Positions 36,993-46,779 of a DNA stretch of 64,000 nt are shown here, in pieces. Made by a program: the position numbers and the translations under genes. How positions within the stretch are numbered: position 1 is the stretch's first letter; every line of letters starts with the position of its first letter. The stretch is from Lysinibacillus sphaericus (GTDB taxonomy: Bacteria; Bacillota; Bacilli; Bacillales_A; Planococcaceae): the NCBI RefSeq assembly GCF_006864135.1, contig NZ_SADV01000004.1, forward strand, positions 62,001-126,000, given 5' to 3'. Below the pieces are notes generated by a model. It saw only the letters and a list, made by a program, of their open reading frames with translations, searched no databases and was not told the origin of the DNA.

Positions 36993-37222
36993 GAAAAATA
37001 CATGCTTTATTTAATTATTTCATCCTTTGGGAGAAAAATTGCTTAATTTGCTAAAAAGAGTTGTATTTTTTGTGAAGAGTAGTAAGATTGAGATGGAAAA
37101 AACGTTCTTTAAATAATGGATAAGATGTCAAACATCCTTTAAAAGAACGGAAAAATATTATATAATTAATTGTAATTTAATTAATGGAACTGCCGAAAGG
37201 CAAAATTTGGAGGTCATTTTTC

Positions 37223-40051
37223 ATGTCGAACAACGTTACAACTGTAAGTTCTCCATGGTCAGCTTTCTCTGGTCCTAACCTAGGATATGTGATGGAGCAA
37301 TACGACTTATTCTTACAGTCTCCTGAAGAAGTAGAACCGGAGTTAGTATTATTATTCCAACAATTTGGTGCACCAGTAGTAGTAGTAGAAGGTGAAGTGG
37401 CTGTAGCTAGTAATACAGCAGCAGCTCCTGCTGGCGATTACAAGAAAGTGTTAGCAGCTGTGAAATTAGCAGATGCGATCCGTACAAACGGTCATTTAGC
37501 GGCAGATATTTACCCTTTGAAAAACCGCGAACTACAAACAGCTCAAATTGAAGAAAGCGCGTTCAACCTTAGCGCTGCAGATTTAGCTGAAATTCCTGCA
37601 GCTATCTTCTTCAAAGATGTGCCAGCAAACGTGAAAAATGGTAAAGATGCAATCGATTACTTAAAATCTGTTTATACAGATAAAGTAGCATTTGAATATA
37701 ATCACGTAGTAGCAACAGAAGAACGTGATTGGATTCAAGCACAAATTGAAACAGGTTCATTCAAACAAGCATTATCTTCTAATGAGAAAAAAGCTTTATT
37801 AGATCGTTTAACTCGTGTTGAAAATTTCGAGAAGTTTATTCATAAAACGTTTGTAGGTCAAAAGCGTTTCTCTGGTGAAGGTTTAGATACTCAAATTATT
37901 CTATTTGATGAAATTTTAAAAACAGCTGAAGCAAATAACGTAGAAAAAGTACGTATTGGTATGGCTCACCGTGGTCGTTTAAATGTATTAACACACATTT
38001 TAAATAAACCATACGATATGATGTTCTCTGACTTTGCACACGTATCAAATGAGTTATTTATGCCAGAAAATGGTCGCCTTGAAATTACTAAAGGTTGGAC
38101 TGGCGATGTTAAGTATCATATGGGTGCTTCATATAACCGTGAATCTGGTATGAATGTTAAGCTTGCTTACAACCCATCTCACTTAGAAGTAGGAAATCCG
38201 GTTGTTTTAGGTACTGCTCGTGCAGCACAAGATGACACTTCTAAACCAGGGCAAGCTGTTCATAACCGCACAAAAGGATTAGGTATTCTTGTGCACGGTG
38301 ACGCTGCGTTCCCAGGTCAAGGTATCGTAACAGAAGTATTAAACTTCGCAAAAACTGAAGGGTTCACTACTGGTGGTACAGTCCACATCATTGCTAACAA
38401 CATGATTGGATTTACAACTGAACTACAAGATTCTCGCTCATCTGTTTACTCTTCTGACCCTGCAAAAGGTTACGAAGTACCAGTTGTGCATGTGAATGCA
38501 GATAGCCCTGAGTCTGTAGCACTAGTAGGTCGTTTCGCAGCTAGCTACCGTCAAAAATTCGGTAAAGATATCATCGTTGACCTAATCGGTTACCGTCGTC
38601 ATGGTCACAATGAAACTGATGATCCAACTGTAACAAACCCTGAAACATATAAATTAGTTTCTAAACATGAGCCAGTTCGTGCTTTATACGGTGCTCAGTT
38701 AGCAGCTGAGGGTGTAGTTTCTGCTGATGAAGTTGCAGCATTAGATCAAGCTATCTATGCAGAAATGCAAGCAGCTTATGATCATGTGAAAGAAATGGCA
38801 GATAAAGATGAACACAAGCATATAGAAATGCCTGAAGAATTAAAAGTAGAATTCCCACAAATTGATACAGCAGTTGGTGCGGAACGTCTAGAAAAAATTA
38901 ACGAAGAGCTTTTAGTGTTTGATGATAACTTTGAACCACAGAAAAAACTTGGTAAAATTTTAGAAAAACGCCGTGATGCATTTGCTTCTGCAAAAATTGA
39001 CTGGGGTCATGCAGAAACGCTAGCTTATGCAACAATTATTCAAGATGGCACACCAGTACGTTTTACAGGTCAAGATGCACAACGTGGTACGTTCTCTCAA
39101 CGTCACTTAGTGTTACATGACAAAAACAATGGTAAGTTATTCACGCCACTTCACCATATTTCAGGTGCAAATGCATCATTTACAGTACACAACTCTCCAC
39201 TGACAGAAGCAGGGGTAGTGGGCTTTGAATATGGTTACAATATAGAAAATGACCATGTACTATCAGTTTGGGAAGCACAATTTGGTGACTTCGCTAACAT
39301 GGCACAAGTTATGTTCGATAACTTTATTTCAGGTGCACGTGCTAAATGGGGTCAAAAATCTGGTTTAGTCATTCTTTTACCACATGGTTATGAAGGTCAA
39401 GGTCCAGAACACTCTTCAAGCCGTATGGAACGTTACTTACAAATGTCAGCTGAAAATAACTGGTTCGTAGCAAACTGCTCAAACGCAGGTAACTACTACC
39501 ACTTATTACGTCGTCAAGCAGCATTATTAGGTACAGAAGGCGTTCGTCCACTTGTGGTTGTATCACCTAAGTACTTACTTCGTCACCCATTAGCTGCAGC
39601 GAATGCTGATCAATTAGCAAATGGTTCATTCCAAGAAGTAATTGAGCAACCAGGCCTTGGTTCAAAACCAGAAGCTGTAGAGCGCATTGTTTTAGGTTCA
39701 GGTAAAGTCATGATTGACATCGCAGACCGTATTAAAGACGGTGAAGGCTTCGATCACCTACACATTACTCGTGTAGAACAACTTTACCCATTCCCAAAAG
39801 AGCAAGTTGCTGGTATTATTGCTAAGTATCCTAATGTAAAAGAAATCGTTTGGGTACAAGAAGAACCTAAAAACCAAGGTTCTTGGAATTATGCATTAGA
39901 AACATTACACGACCTTTCAGAAGGTAAAAAGCTACGTTATGTAGGCCGTCCTGCAATGAGCTCGACTTCTGAAGGTGATGCAGATTCTCATAAAGCAGCT
40001 CAAGCCGCACTTGTAGAAGAAGCAGTTGCTGAGCCTGTAAAGGTTAAATAA
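37223..40051 (+). CDS. odhA: 2-oxoglutarate dehydrogenase E1 component
   Basis: A 942-residue thiamine-diphosphate enzyme that decarboxylates 2-oxoglutarate in the citric-acid cycle and passes the succinyl group to E2. Recognisable segments are the N-terminal E2-docking part (SPWSAFSGPNLGYVMEQYD), FVGQKRFSGEGLD, IGMAHRGRLNVLTH, the cofactor region GDAAFPGQGIV with RRHGHNETDDP, and the C-terminal transketolase-like half (RYTGQDAQRGTFSQRH-type, WGHAETLAYAT, LPHGYEGQGPEHSSSR). TTTGGAGGT precedes ATG 37,223. A longer frame from 37,184 has no such site. A hairpin separates it from odhB. Confidence 0.97.
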   Translation: MSNNVTTVSSPWSAFSGPNLGYVMEQYDLFLQSPEEVEPELVLLFQQFGAPVVVVEGEVAVASNTAAAPAGDYKKVLAAVKLADAIRTNGHLAADIYPLKNRELQTAQIEESAFNLSAADLAEIPAAIFFKDVPANVKNGKDAIDYLKSVYTDKVAFEYNHVVATEERDWIQAQIETGSFKQALSSNEKKALLDRLTRVENFEKFIHKTFVGQKRFSGEGLDTQIILFDEILKTAEANNVEKVRIGMAHRGRLNVLTHILNKPYDMMFSDFAHVSNELFMPENGRLEITKGWTGDVKYHMGASYNRESGMNVKLAYNPSHLEVGNPVVLGTARAAQDDTSKPGQAVHNRTKGLGILVHGDAAFPGQGIVTEVLNFAKTEGFTTGGTVHIIANNMIGFTTELQDSRSSVYSSDPAKGYEVPVVHVNADSPESVALVGRFAASYRQKFGKDIIVDLIGYRRHGHNETDDPTVTNPETYKLVSKHEPVRALYGAQLAAEGVVSADEVAALDQAIYAEMQAAYDHVKEMADKDEHKHIEMPEELKVEFPQIDTAVGAERLEKINEELLVFDDNFEPQKKLGKILEKRRDAFASAKIDWGHAETLAYATIIQDGTPVRFTGQDAQRGTFSQRHLVLHDKNNGKLFTPLHHISGANASFTVHNSPLTEAGVVGFEYGYNIENDHVLSVWEAQFGDFANMAQVMFDNFISGARAKWGQKSGLVILLPHGYEGQGPEHSSSRMERYLQMSAENNWFVANCSNAGNYYHLLRRQAALLGTEGVRPLVVVSPKYLLRHPLAAANADQLANGSFQEVIEQPGLGSKPEAVERIVLGSGKVMIDIADRIKDGEGFDHLHITRVEQLYPFPKEQVAGIIAKYPNVKEIVWVQEEPKNQGSWNYALETLHDLSEGKKLRYVGRPAMSSTSEGDADSHKAAQAALVEEAVAEPVKVK

Positions 40052-40077
40052 TAATAACATATTAATTTTTGAGAGCC

Positions 40078-40106
40078 GGGCTACTTGCTAAGGCAGTAGC
40101 CCTTTT
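40078..40106 (+). terminator. Intercistronic hairpin between odhA and odhB
   Basis: GGGCTACT and AGTAGCCC pair around a nine-base loop and are followed by TTTT. As a partial terminator or 3'-end stabiliser it could set the ratio of E1 to E2. Confidence 0.65.
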
Positions 40107-40144
40107 ATGTGCACAATGCACGTTAATTAAAGGAGGAAATGAAA

Positions 40145-41380
40145 GTGGCTGAAATTAAAGTCCCTGAATTAGCAGAATCGATTACAGAAGGTAGTATCGC
40201 ACAATGGGTAAAAAAAGTGGGCGATCGCGTTGAAAAAGGTGAATTCATCGTTGAACTTGAAACAGACAAAGTAAACGCTGAAATCATTTCTGAAGAAGCG
40301 GGAGTTTTAACTCAAATTTTAGCTGAAGAAGGCGATACGGTACTTGTTGGTCAAGTCATCGCAGTAGTAGAAGCTGGCGAAGGTGCAGCACCTGCTCCAG
40401 CAGCACCAGTTGCAGCAGCTCCAGCTCCAGCAGCGCCACAAGCGGCACCTGCTCCTGTTGCAGCAGCTCCAGTTGTAGAAGAAACTACTGGTGAGCGTGT
40501 AATCGCATCTCCTGCAGCTCGTAAACTAGCTCGCGAAAAAGGTATTGACCTTGCTGCTGTATCTCCAGTAGATCCACAAGGCCGTGTACGTGTACAAGAC
40601 GTAGCAGCTCATGGTACAGCTCCAGTAGCAGCACCACAAGCAGCTCCAGCAGCACCTAAAGCAGTTGCAGCTGTAGATGAGTCACGTGTAACAATTGAAA
40701 AAATGAGCCGTCGTCGCCAAACAATTGCAAAACGCTTACTTGAAGTAAAACAATCTACAGCAATGTTAACTACATTCAACGAAGTAGATATGACAAACGT
40801 TATGGCTTTACGTTCTCGTAAAAAAGACCAATTCTTCGAGTCAACTGGCTCTAAACTTGGTTTCATGTCATTCTTCACAAAAGCTGTAGTTGCAGCACTT
40901 AAAAAATACCCATATGTTAACGCACAAATCTTTGGTGATGAAATTCACTTAAACAACTTCTTTGATATCGGTGTAGCTGTATCAACAGAAGAAGGTTTAG
41001 TAGTACCAGTTGTACGTGACGCTGACCGCAAAAACTTTGCTGAAATTGAAGATTCAATTGCAGACCTAGCGAAAAAAGCACGCGACAAGAAATTAGGTTT
41101 AGCAGATCTTCAAGGTGGCTCATTCACAATTACAAATGGTGGCGTATTCGGTTCATTAATGTCTACACCTATCATGAATGGTACACAAGCTGGTATCCTT
41201 GGTATGCATACTATCAAGAAACGTCCAGTTGAAGTGAATGGTGAAGTAGAAATTCGCCCAATGATGTACTTAGCACTTTCTTATGACCACCGTATTATCG
41301 ATGGTAAAGATTCTGTAGGCTTCCTTAAAACTGTTAAAGAACTACTTGAAAACCCAGAAGATTTATTATTAAATTCTTAA
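40145..41380 (+). CDS. odhB: 2-oxoglutarate dehydrogenase E2, dihydrolipoyl succinyltransferase
   Basis: A 411-residue E2 core protein. Domain order: a lipoyl domain with the lipoylated Lys in [11 protein letters not shown] (about residue 42), an Ala/Pro-rich linker, the peripheral subunit-binding domain ([15 protein letters not shown]), a second Ala/Pro linker, and the catalytic domain, with SYDHRIIDG carrying the active-site His near residue 380. GTG 40,145 gives the family's exact N-terminus [13 protein letters not shown] and sits eight bases after AGGAGG; the ATG six bases earlier is too close. E3 is not in this window. Confidence 0.96.
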   Translation: MAEIKVPELAESITEGSIAQWVKKVGDRVEKGEFIVELETDKVNAEIISEEAGVLTQILAEEGDTVLVGQVIAVVEAGEGAAPAPAAPVAAAPAPAAPQAAPAPVAAAPVVEETTGERVIASPAARKLAREKGIDLAAVSPVDPQGRVRVQDVAAHGTAPVAAPQAAPAAPKAVAAVDESRVTIEKMSRRRQTIAKRLLEVKQSTAMLTTFNEVDMTNVMALRSRKKDQFFESTGSKLGFMSFFTKAVVAALKKYPYVNAQIFGDEIHLNNFFDIGVAVSTEEGLVVPVVRDADRKNFAEIEDSIADLAKKARDKKLGLADLQGGSFTITNGGVFGSLMSTPIMNGTQAGILGMHTIKKRPVEVNGEVEIRPMMYLALSYDHRIIDGKDSVGFLKTVKELLENPEDLLLNS

Positions 41381-41394
41381 TTCCTGAGTTTATA

Positions 41395-41428
41395 AAGCCC
41401 TGCGAACAATGTTTGCAGGGTTTTTTTG
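41395..41428 (+). terminator. odhAB operon terminator
   Basis: AAGCCCTGCGAAC and GTTTGCAGGGTT pair, then seven T. Confidence 0.85.
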
Positions 41429-41670
41429 CGATGGATAGAAGAGCTCTGAATCGACGGATAGAAGAACCCAGGTGACGGAAAGCATTGAAAGCGAGGAAAC
41501 TCTTTCGGCAAAGCGGCAGTTTTAATGATTTTTCACCCTTTTCAAAGGAATAAAAGGCATTTAAAGGAATGAAAAATCCTAATATTGTAATTAGTCAGAA
41601 AAGTAATAAAATTATCTTGACGAACTTATTAACTTTATAGTAGTATCTTAATATCAATTAAATATACAAA

Positions 41671-41870
41671 CCTCACTTTTAATTATTGTGAGGTAGAGGC
41701 GCGGTATTTATTAGTTCATTGTTGAGTTCAAGCAAGCGAAGACGCAATGGAGAAGGAACTATCGCCGAAGTATAAAAGGAGCTCGTACTTTTATGCTGGG
41801 TCTGCAGTGAATAAGTGCAGGACTGTCCTAGTAAATTATTTTCCAGGTTTACTAGGTTGTGCTATCTCGG
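41671..41870 (+). promoter_or_regulatory. Lysine riboswitch (L box)
   Basis: The aptamer landmarks of the lysine riboswitch appear in order: GTGAGGTAGAGGCGCG, TGGAGAAGGAAC, GCCGAAG, GCTGGGTCTGCAG, GGACTGTC, and closing GTGCTATCTC that pairs with the first block. It lies in the 600-base leader before the substrate-binding gene at 41,988, with a terminator in between. Lysine binding should favour that terminator and turn the importer off. The stretch 41,429-41,670 before it is AT-rich and probably carries the promoter. Confidence 0.92.
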
Positions 41871-41914
41871 AATGATGGAATTATAGTGAGGATTTGGGCA
41901 ACTGTTAAAAAAGT

Positions 41915-41948
41915 AAGACCTAAGTTCAGTACTTAGGTCTTTTTTAGT
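41915..41948 (+). terminator. Riboswitch-controlled terminator
   Basis: AAGACCTAAG and CTTAGGTCTT form a perfect ten-base stem, then T, ending 40 bases before the first importer gene. Confidence 0.88.
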
Positions 41949-41987
41949 ACAGTTGTCTTATTTTTTTACAGAAAAGGGGAATGTTAC

Positions 41988-42854
41988 ATGAAAAGACAAT
42001 TGTTAGTATTAATGTTGACTGTTATGACTGTAATTTTGCTAGCAGCTTGTGGTGCTGGTGACAAAAAGGCTACGACGTCATCTAGTAATGACGGCAACAA
42101 GACGAATACGGAAGAAGGCGGTGGCCAATTCCGTGTTGGGATGGAAGCTGGTTATGCTCCGTTTAACTGGACACAGCAGGATGATGCAAATGGTGCAGTA
42201 AAAATTGCGGATAATGCAGAATATGCGGGTGGTTATGATGTGCAAATGGCGAAAAAAATCGCTGAGGGCTTAGGAAAAGAATTAGTTATCGTTAAATTGG
42301 AATGGGATGGCTTAGTACCAGCGTTACAATCCAATAAAATTGATGCAATCATTGCTGGGATGTCACCTACTAAAGAGCGTAAGCAAACAGTTGATTTCAC
42401 TGAAAACTACTATACATCTGATTTTGTTATGGTCATAAAAAAAGGCAGTAAATATGAAAAAGCAACTTCTATCCAAGATTTTTCTGGTGCTAAAATCACA
42501 TCACAATTAAATACATCGAACTACAATGTCATCGATCAAATCAAAGATGTAAAAAAACAAACTGCAATGGATAATTTCCCGGCGATGCGTGTTGCATTAG
42601 AAGCTGGAAAAATTGACGGCTATGTAGCAGAAAGCCCAGAAGGTATTTCTGCTGCTGCTGCAAATGATAAGTTCACGTATGTGAAGTTTGAAAAGGGCTT
42701 CGATACAGATATTTCAAATACATCCATTGCAGTTGGTTTACGTAAAGGCGATGCAGATCTCGAAAAAATAAATGAAATTTTAAAAGGTATTTCTGAAGCT
42801 GATCGCCAAAAAATTATGGAAGAAGCCATTCACCAACAACCAGCAGCCCAATAA
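41988..42854 (+). CDS. Lysine ABC transporter, substrate-binding lipoprotein
   Basis: A 288-residue family 3 solute-binding protein for polar amino acids. The signal peptide ends in lipobox LLAAC (Cys about 21), and a Ser/Asn/Thr-rich linker leads to the binding domain: FRVGMEAGYAPFNW, GGYDVQMAKKIAEGL, IIAGMSPTKERKQTVDF and GYVAESPEG. The fold alone does not give the ligand; the lysine riboswitch upstream does. It is the first gene of a three-gene operon with permease and ATPase. Confidence 0.9.
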   Translation: MKRQLLVLMLTVMTVILLAACGAGDKKATTSSSNDGNKTNTEEGGGQFRVGMEAGYAPFNWTQQDDANGAVKIADNAEYAGGYDVQMAKKIAEGLGKELVIVKLEWDGLVPALQSNKIDAIIAGMSPTKERKQTVDFTENYYTSDFVMVIKKGSKYEKATSIQDFSGAKITSQLNTSNYNVIDQIKDVKKQTAMDNFPAMRVALEAGKIDGYVAESPEGISAAAANDKFTYVKFEKGFDTDISNTSIAVGLRKGDADLEKINEILKGISEADRQKIMEEAIHQQPAAQ

Positions 42855-42855
42855 C

Positions 42856-42895
42856 ATGATGGCACGGGCTATCTATTAGTCCGTGCCATATCATT
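42856..42895 (+). terminator. Hairpin between binding protein and permease genes
   Basis: ATGATGGCACGG pairs with CCGTGCCA and TCAT across a 13-base loop. No strong T run, so it probably limits read-through or protects the upstream mRNA, giving more binding protein than permease. Confidence 0.6.
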
Positions 42896-43033
42896 ACAAT
42901 TTATACAATAAGAATCTCTCAAAATAATAATAATGTCTTAGCTAAATGTTTCATAAAATAAAAGAAACAAAGGCTTCAGAAAAGACACGATACTGTAACG
43001 AACAAGCAACACGACGTAGTTAGGAGGAACATC

Positions 43034-43759
43034 ATGAGTTTTGAATGGATTATTTCTATTGTTGAGAACAACTGGCAAATGTTTTTACGAGGTACGTATT
43101 ATACATTACTTATTTCTATTAGTAGTACAATTATTGGTGCACTTATCGGATTTTTCATCGGAATTATGCATACCATAAAGGTTCGTAAAAAAGGTGTAAA
43201 GTTCTATAGCTTAAAGCTCATTAATTTTATACTAACATGCTATGTCGAATTTTTCCGTGGTACACCAATGATTGTACAAGCGATGGTTGTATTTTACGGG
43301 TTAGATATGGCATTCGGCATTGATATGCACTTTATTACGGCAGGTATTTTAGTTGTTTCATTAAACACAGGTGCTTATATGGCTGAAATTGTACGTGGTG
43401 GTATTGTATCCATTGATAAAGGGCAGTACGAGGCCGCATCGGCCATTGGTATGAACCATTTTCAAATTATGCTACATGTTGTATTACCGCAAGTTGCACG
43501 AAATATATTGCCTGCAACAGGTAATCAATTAATTATGAATATTAAAGATACAGCCGTTTTAAATGTTATCGGGGTTACGGAATTATACTTCCAAACAAAA
43601 TCGATTGCAGGTAATAACTTCCGCTATTTTGAATCCTTCTTTGTAGCTTGCGTCCTTTATTTCATTATGACATTCACAGCATCAAGAATATTACTGTATA
43701 TTGAAAAACGACTAGATGGACCAGATGCATACCGAAAAGAACAGAAAGAAGCAATATAG
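43034..43759 (+). CDS. Lysine ABC transporter, permease
   Basis: A 241-residue inner-membrane permease of the HisMQ type. Hydrophobic segments begin with YTLLISISSTIIGALIGFFIGIM. The EAA loop that contacts the ATPase is QYEAASAIGMNHFQIMLHVVLPQ. CYVEFFRGTPMIVQ is the family's N-terminal signature. GTTAGGAGG precedes the ATG. It lies 12 bases from the ATPase gene and shares its transcript. Confidence 0.92.
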   Translation: MSFEWIISIVENNWQMFLRGTYYTLLISISSTIIGALIGFFIGIMHTIKVRKKGVKFYSLKLINFILTCYVEFFRGTPMIVQAMVVFYGLDMAFGIDMHFITAGILVVSLNTGAYMAEIVRGGIVSIDKGQYEAASAIGMNHFQIMLHVVLPQVARNILPATGNQLIMNIKDTAVLNVIGVTELYFQTKSIAGNNFRYFESFFVACVLYFIMTFTASRILLYIEKRLDGPDAYRKEQKEAI

Positions 43760-43771
43760 GGGGACGAACAG

Positions 43772-44503
43772 ATGACAGTTATTAAAATAGAGCATTTAAG
43801 TAAATCATTTGGACGTAACCAAGTGTTAAAGGATGTTAATTTCCAAGTAGAAAAGGGTGAGGTTGTCTGCTTAATCGGTTCTTCCGGTTCTGGTAAATCA
43901 ACACTACTACGCTGCATTAATTTACTGGAAACTCCAAGTGGTGGTCAAATTATTTACAAAGGTGAAAACATTTTAGACGAAAAGCATAATATCCAAGAAT
44001 ACCGTACACATTTAGGTATGGTATTCCAGCAATTTAACTTATTCAACAACCATAATGTGCTACAAAATTGTACAGTTGGTCAAATGAAAGTATTAAAGCG
44101 TTCAAAGGTAGAAGCAGAGGGAGTTGCTTTAAAATATTTGCAAATTGTTGGTATGGATCAATATGTTAATGCGAAGCCAAGACAACTATCTGGCGGTCAA
44201 AAACAGCGTGTAGCGATTGCACGAGCATTGTCAATGAGCCCAGATGTAATGTTGTTTGATGAACCGACATCAGCACTGGATCCAGAGATGGTCGGTGAAG
44301 TGTTGAAGGTAATGCGTCAACTAGCGGATGCTGGGAATACGATGTTAATTGTTACACATGAAATGGAATTTGCCAAAGAAGTAGCGGATCGCGTCGTATT
44401 TATGGATAAAGGTGTAATTGTAGAGGAAGGATCACCATCACAGGTATTAGTAAACCCTCAACATGAACGGACAAAAGAGTTTTTAAAACGAACATTAAAA
44501 TAA
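43772..44503 (+). CDS. Lysine ABC transporter, ATP-binding protein
   Basis: A 243-residue ATPase of the GlnQ/HisP group. Walker [11 protein letters not shown] loop VFQQFNLF, signature [15 protein letters not shown], Walker [13 protein letters not shown], and switch His in IVTHEMEF are all intact. It drives the importer encoded by the two genes before it. The terminator after it is shared with the convergent small gene at 44,550. Confidence 0.93.
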   Translation: MTVIKIEHLSKSFGRNQVLKDVNFQVEKGEVVCLIGSSGSGKSTLLRCINLLETPSGGQIIYKGENILDEKHNIQEYRTHLGMVFQQFNLFNNHNVLQNCTVGQMKVLKRSKVEAEGVALKYLQIVGMDQYVNAKPRQLSGGQKQRVAIARALSMSPDVMLFDEPTSALDPEMVGEVLKVMRQLADAGNTMLIVTHEMEFAKEVADRVVFMDKGVIVEEGSPSQVLVNPQHERTKEFLKRTLK

Positions 44504-44520
44504 CGATCGGTTACAATAAC

Positions 44521-44556
44521 AAAAAGTGAGTCCAAATGAATGGGCTCACTTATTTT
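44521..44556. terminator. Bidirectional terminator after the lysine importer
   Basis: AGTGAGTCCA and TGGGCTCACT form a ten-base stem with A before and T after, suitable for both strands. Confidence 0.78.
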
Positions 44557-44645
44557 CTAGAATTCCATTCTGCGTATAAAATAAAGCAAATTGCAAAGGC
44601 AACGGCTAGGATAAAAAACCATTGCGGTACACCACCAAAGCTCAT
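44550..44645 (-). CDS. Tiny membrane protein, unknown
   Basis: A 31-residue protein: MSFGGVPQW, one membrane helix FFILAVAFAICFILY, and a short polar end (AEWNSRK). A CGAGGTG site lies before the ATG on the minus strand, and the bidirectional terminator overlaps its stop codon. The layout (Gly-rich head, single helix) is like the YjcZ sporulation proteins, but the helix sequence differs, so the family is left open. Confidence 0.65.
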   Translation of the reverse strand: MSFGGVPQWFFILAVAFAICFILYAEWNSRK

Positions 44646-44809
44646 AGTAACACCTCGAAGTAAAAATTTTTATTATGGATATGGTTAAATAACGATAGTT
44701 ATGAAGAAAATATGATCTTCTATGGTTTTTTTCTCCACAAAAGTTCAAAAATATTATAAAATAAGCAGTAGACATTAGCTTCGTGCTAGTAAAGAGAGGT
44801 AGAGAGATT

Positions 44810-45007
44810 ATGTTACATTTAAAATGGAAAGATGCTCAGACAGTACGCACAGTTACTTGTAAGCATACTAATGCATCAAAATATTTAGTTTCAAACGTAT
44901 TAACAGTAGGGAAACAATATGATGTGAAAAATGAAACAGAAGAATTCATTTTTATTATCGATAACACTGGTAATATCGGTGGCTACTATAAAGATTATTT
45001 CGAATAA
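44810..45007 (+). CDS. DUF6501 family protein
   Basis: A 65-residue small protein. TCKHTNASKYLVSNVLTVGKQ, then YDVKNETEEFIFIIDNTG and GGYYKDYF match the DUF6501 pattern, a small beta-rich domain of unknown role found in bacilli. ATG 44,810 follows AAAGAGAGGTAGAGAG. The gene has its own terminator and no operon partner. Confidence 0.75.
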   Translation: MLHLKWKDAQTVRTVTCKHTNASKYLVSNVLTVGKQYDVKNETEEFIFIIDNTGNIGGYYKDYFE

Positions 45008-45012
45008 AATTC

Positions 45013-45051
45013 AAAGGGTGGTTCAGATTTTTCTGAGCCACCCTTCTTTGT
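45013..45051 (+). terminator. Terminator between convergent genes
   Basis: AAGGGTGGTTCAGA and TCTGAGCCACCCTT pair over 14 bases around a T-rich loop. It serves the small plus-strand gene and probably telA as well. Confidence 0.85.
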
Positions 45052-45064
45052 TGGAAAAAGGGAA

Positions 45065-46132
45065 TCATTCCTTCTTAAAGGTTTTTAATTCAGCTACATC
45101 CTGTAATTGCTGTTTTTCCTGCTCTGTAGCTGTATGAAGGGCAAAGACATCTTTAATAGCTGTCTTCAGCTCATGTTGTGTTTCTTTGAATTTCGATACT
45201 TGCTGTTCAAAGGAAGGGCTCGTAAATCGATCATTTGTACGAGATAATCTTTCCTCTAGCTGCGCGTAGTGATGATCCATATGCATGGATAACATCATGG
45301 CCAACTGATTTTTCCACAATGGAATGAGCGTCACGATGGAAAATTCAATTTTTTCCGCTAATGTTTGATTAGACTGCTGAATCATGCGTATTTGTGGTGC
45401 AGTTTGTAAGGCAATTTGCTGCGATACTTGTAAGTCATAAATACGTTGATCTAGACGTTCAATTTGAGCGGCAAAATCATTAAGTTGTTGGATAGCTAGT
45501 GGCTGTTTCGTTGCTTGTACACTAGTCACTTTTTCAGGAAGCTCAACTTCTATGGCTTGCTGCTTCTTCATTTGTCCTGCTGCAATAGCGGTCGCTAACT
45601 CCTCGAAGAATCCTCTATTATGTGCATAAAGTCCTTCTAGCATTTCCACATCTCTTATCATTTGAAGCTGTGCACGTTCAAGTTGAACACCAATTCGTTC
45701 TACCTGGATACTTATACGTTCAAACTCCGTTAATGTTTGCTTAATAGTAGGCTCAATTTTACCAAACATTTTTTTAAAAAAGGACTGCTTTTTTGGTTCT
45801 AATGCGTTAGGGTCCACACGGTCTAACGTTTGCATTAATGAGTCTAACATTTGGCCAATTTTTGTGACATCTTTTTGTTTGACTTGTGCAAGCATTCGAT
45901 CAGCAAATTGGGAAAGCGATCGCTGTGAATCTTGCCCTAAAGACAGGACTGACTCGAAGTTTGTCAGGTCAAGCTGACTAGCGTATAGAAGTGCACGACT
46001 TTGTGCAAGAGGCGATAGCGTATCATACGTCGCCATCGCCTCATTATTTTGAGTTGTTTCTAAATAAGATTGCACAAGTGGGGAAAGACCTTGTATTGTA
46101 TTTAGTTGAAATGCGTGATCATTTGCTGTCAC
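45065..46132 (-). CDS. Toxic anion resistance family protein (TelA/YceH)
   Basis: A 355-residue cytoplasmic, largely coiled-coil protein of the TelA family, named for tellurite resistance and found with membrane-stress genes in bacilli. KKQSFFKKMFGKIEPTIKQTL, RAQLQMIRDVEMLEGLYAHNR, QIRMIQQSNQTLAEKIEFSI and IPLWKNQLAMML are family hallmarks. Its biochemical action is not known. The GTG start overlaps the stop of xpaC, so the two are translated together. Confidence 0.88.
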   Translation of the reverse strand: MTANDHAFQLNTIQGLSPLVQSYLETTQNNEAMATYDTLSPLAQSRALLYASQLDLTNFESVLSLGQDSQRSLSQFADRMLAQVKQKDVTKIGQMLDSLMQTLDRVDPNALEPKKQSFFKKMFGKIEPTIKQTLTEFERISIQVERIGVQLERAQLQMIRDVEMLEGLYAHNRGFFEELATAIAAGQMKKQQAIEVELPEKVTSVQATKQPLAIQQLNDFAAQIERLDQRIYDLQVSQQIALQTAPQIRMIQQSNQTLAEKIEFSIVTLIPLWKNQLAMMLSMHMDHHYAQLEERLSRTNDRFTSPSFEQQVSKFKETQHELKTAIKDVFALHTATEQEKQQLQDVAELKTFKKE

Positions 46133-46779
46133 TTATCATCGCCTCGCCACTCCAATTGTTCTTTTCGTCTTATATTTGAACGATTCGCAAATTCTATTTC
46201 CATTTGAAGATGGTCAATATCGTTGGAAAGCGCATCCTTTAAATCAATTTGAATCGTATCATTTAAATCTGTAAGTGTTTCTCTTGTTTTCGATAATGTA
46301 ATTTGGATTTCCTTATCCTTCACAGGCTGTCTCGATAACATCGTATATTTATCCGTTAATTCGACAGCGGAAGGGAGATGTGCATAAAAAAATTGTTCAA
46401 CATTATAAAATTTCCGTGGATCTGTTTTAACTACTTTCACGATATTTTTTGAAATACGTGTCATTTCAAGTAATTGCTTAAATGCAGAAACTGAACGTAC
46501 ACGTAAGTAGTTTTGACTTAATGTTTGAATATTTTTATTGGCTGCTGTAAGTTGTGATTCAATATGTTTGTATTCTTCTTTTGTTATACCTGCTATTTGC
46601 ATGAATTTCTTTTTCTGTCTATATTTCAATAACGCAGTACTCGACGCGTATGTTCCAGCAAACAATATACCACCAAGGAAGTATCCTGGACTTGCCGCAA
46701 TTGCTGTGATAGAAACAGTTGTGAGAGAAATTAAGAAGCTAGCGGTATGTCTAGAGAAAAACTGTCCGACACTGAGCAT
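46129..46779 (-). CDS. XpaC-like 5-bromo-4-chloroindolyl phosphate hydrolysis family protein
   Basis: A 216-residue protein of the XpaC family. Two close hydrophobic segments (ASFLISLTTVSITAIAA and FLGGILFAGTYASSTALL) form a membrane hairpin, followed by a long helical cytoplasmic region (KYRQKKKF, LTAANKNIQTLSQNYLRV, DPRKFYNVEQFFYAHLPSA). The family name comes from a plate phenotype and does not prove a phosphatase. Pairing with TelA is the usual arrangement in bacilli. ATG 46,779 lies behind CTAGGAGG; the upstream ATG at 46,797 overlaps that site. Confidence 0.83.
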   Translation of the reverse strand: MLSVGQFFSRHTASFLISLTTVSITAIAASPGYFLGGILFAGTYASSTALLKYRQKKKFMQIAGITKEEYKHIESQLTAANKNIQTLSQNYLRVRSVSAFKQLLEMTRISKNIVKVVKTDPRKFYNVEQFFYAHLPSAVELTDKYTMLSRQPVKDKEIQITLSKTRETLTDLNDTIQIDLKDALSNDIDHLQMEIEFANRSNIRRKEQLEWRGDDK

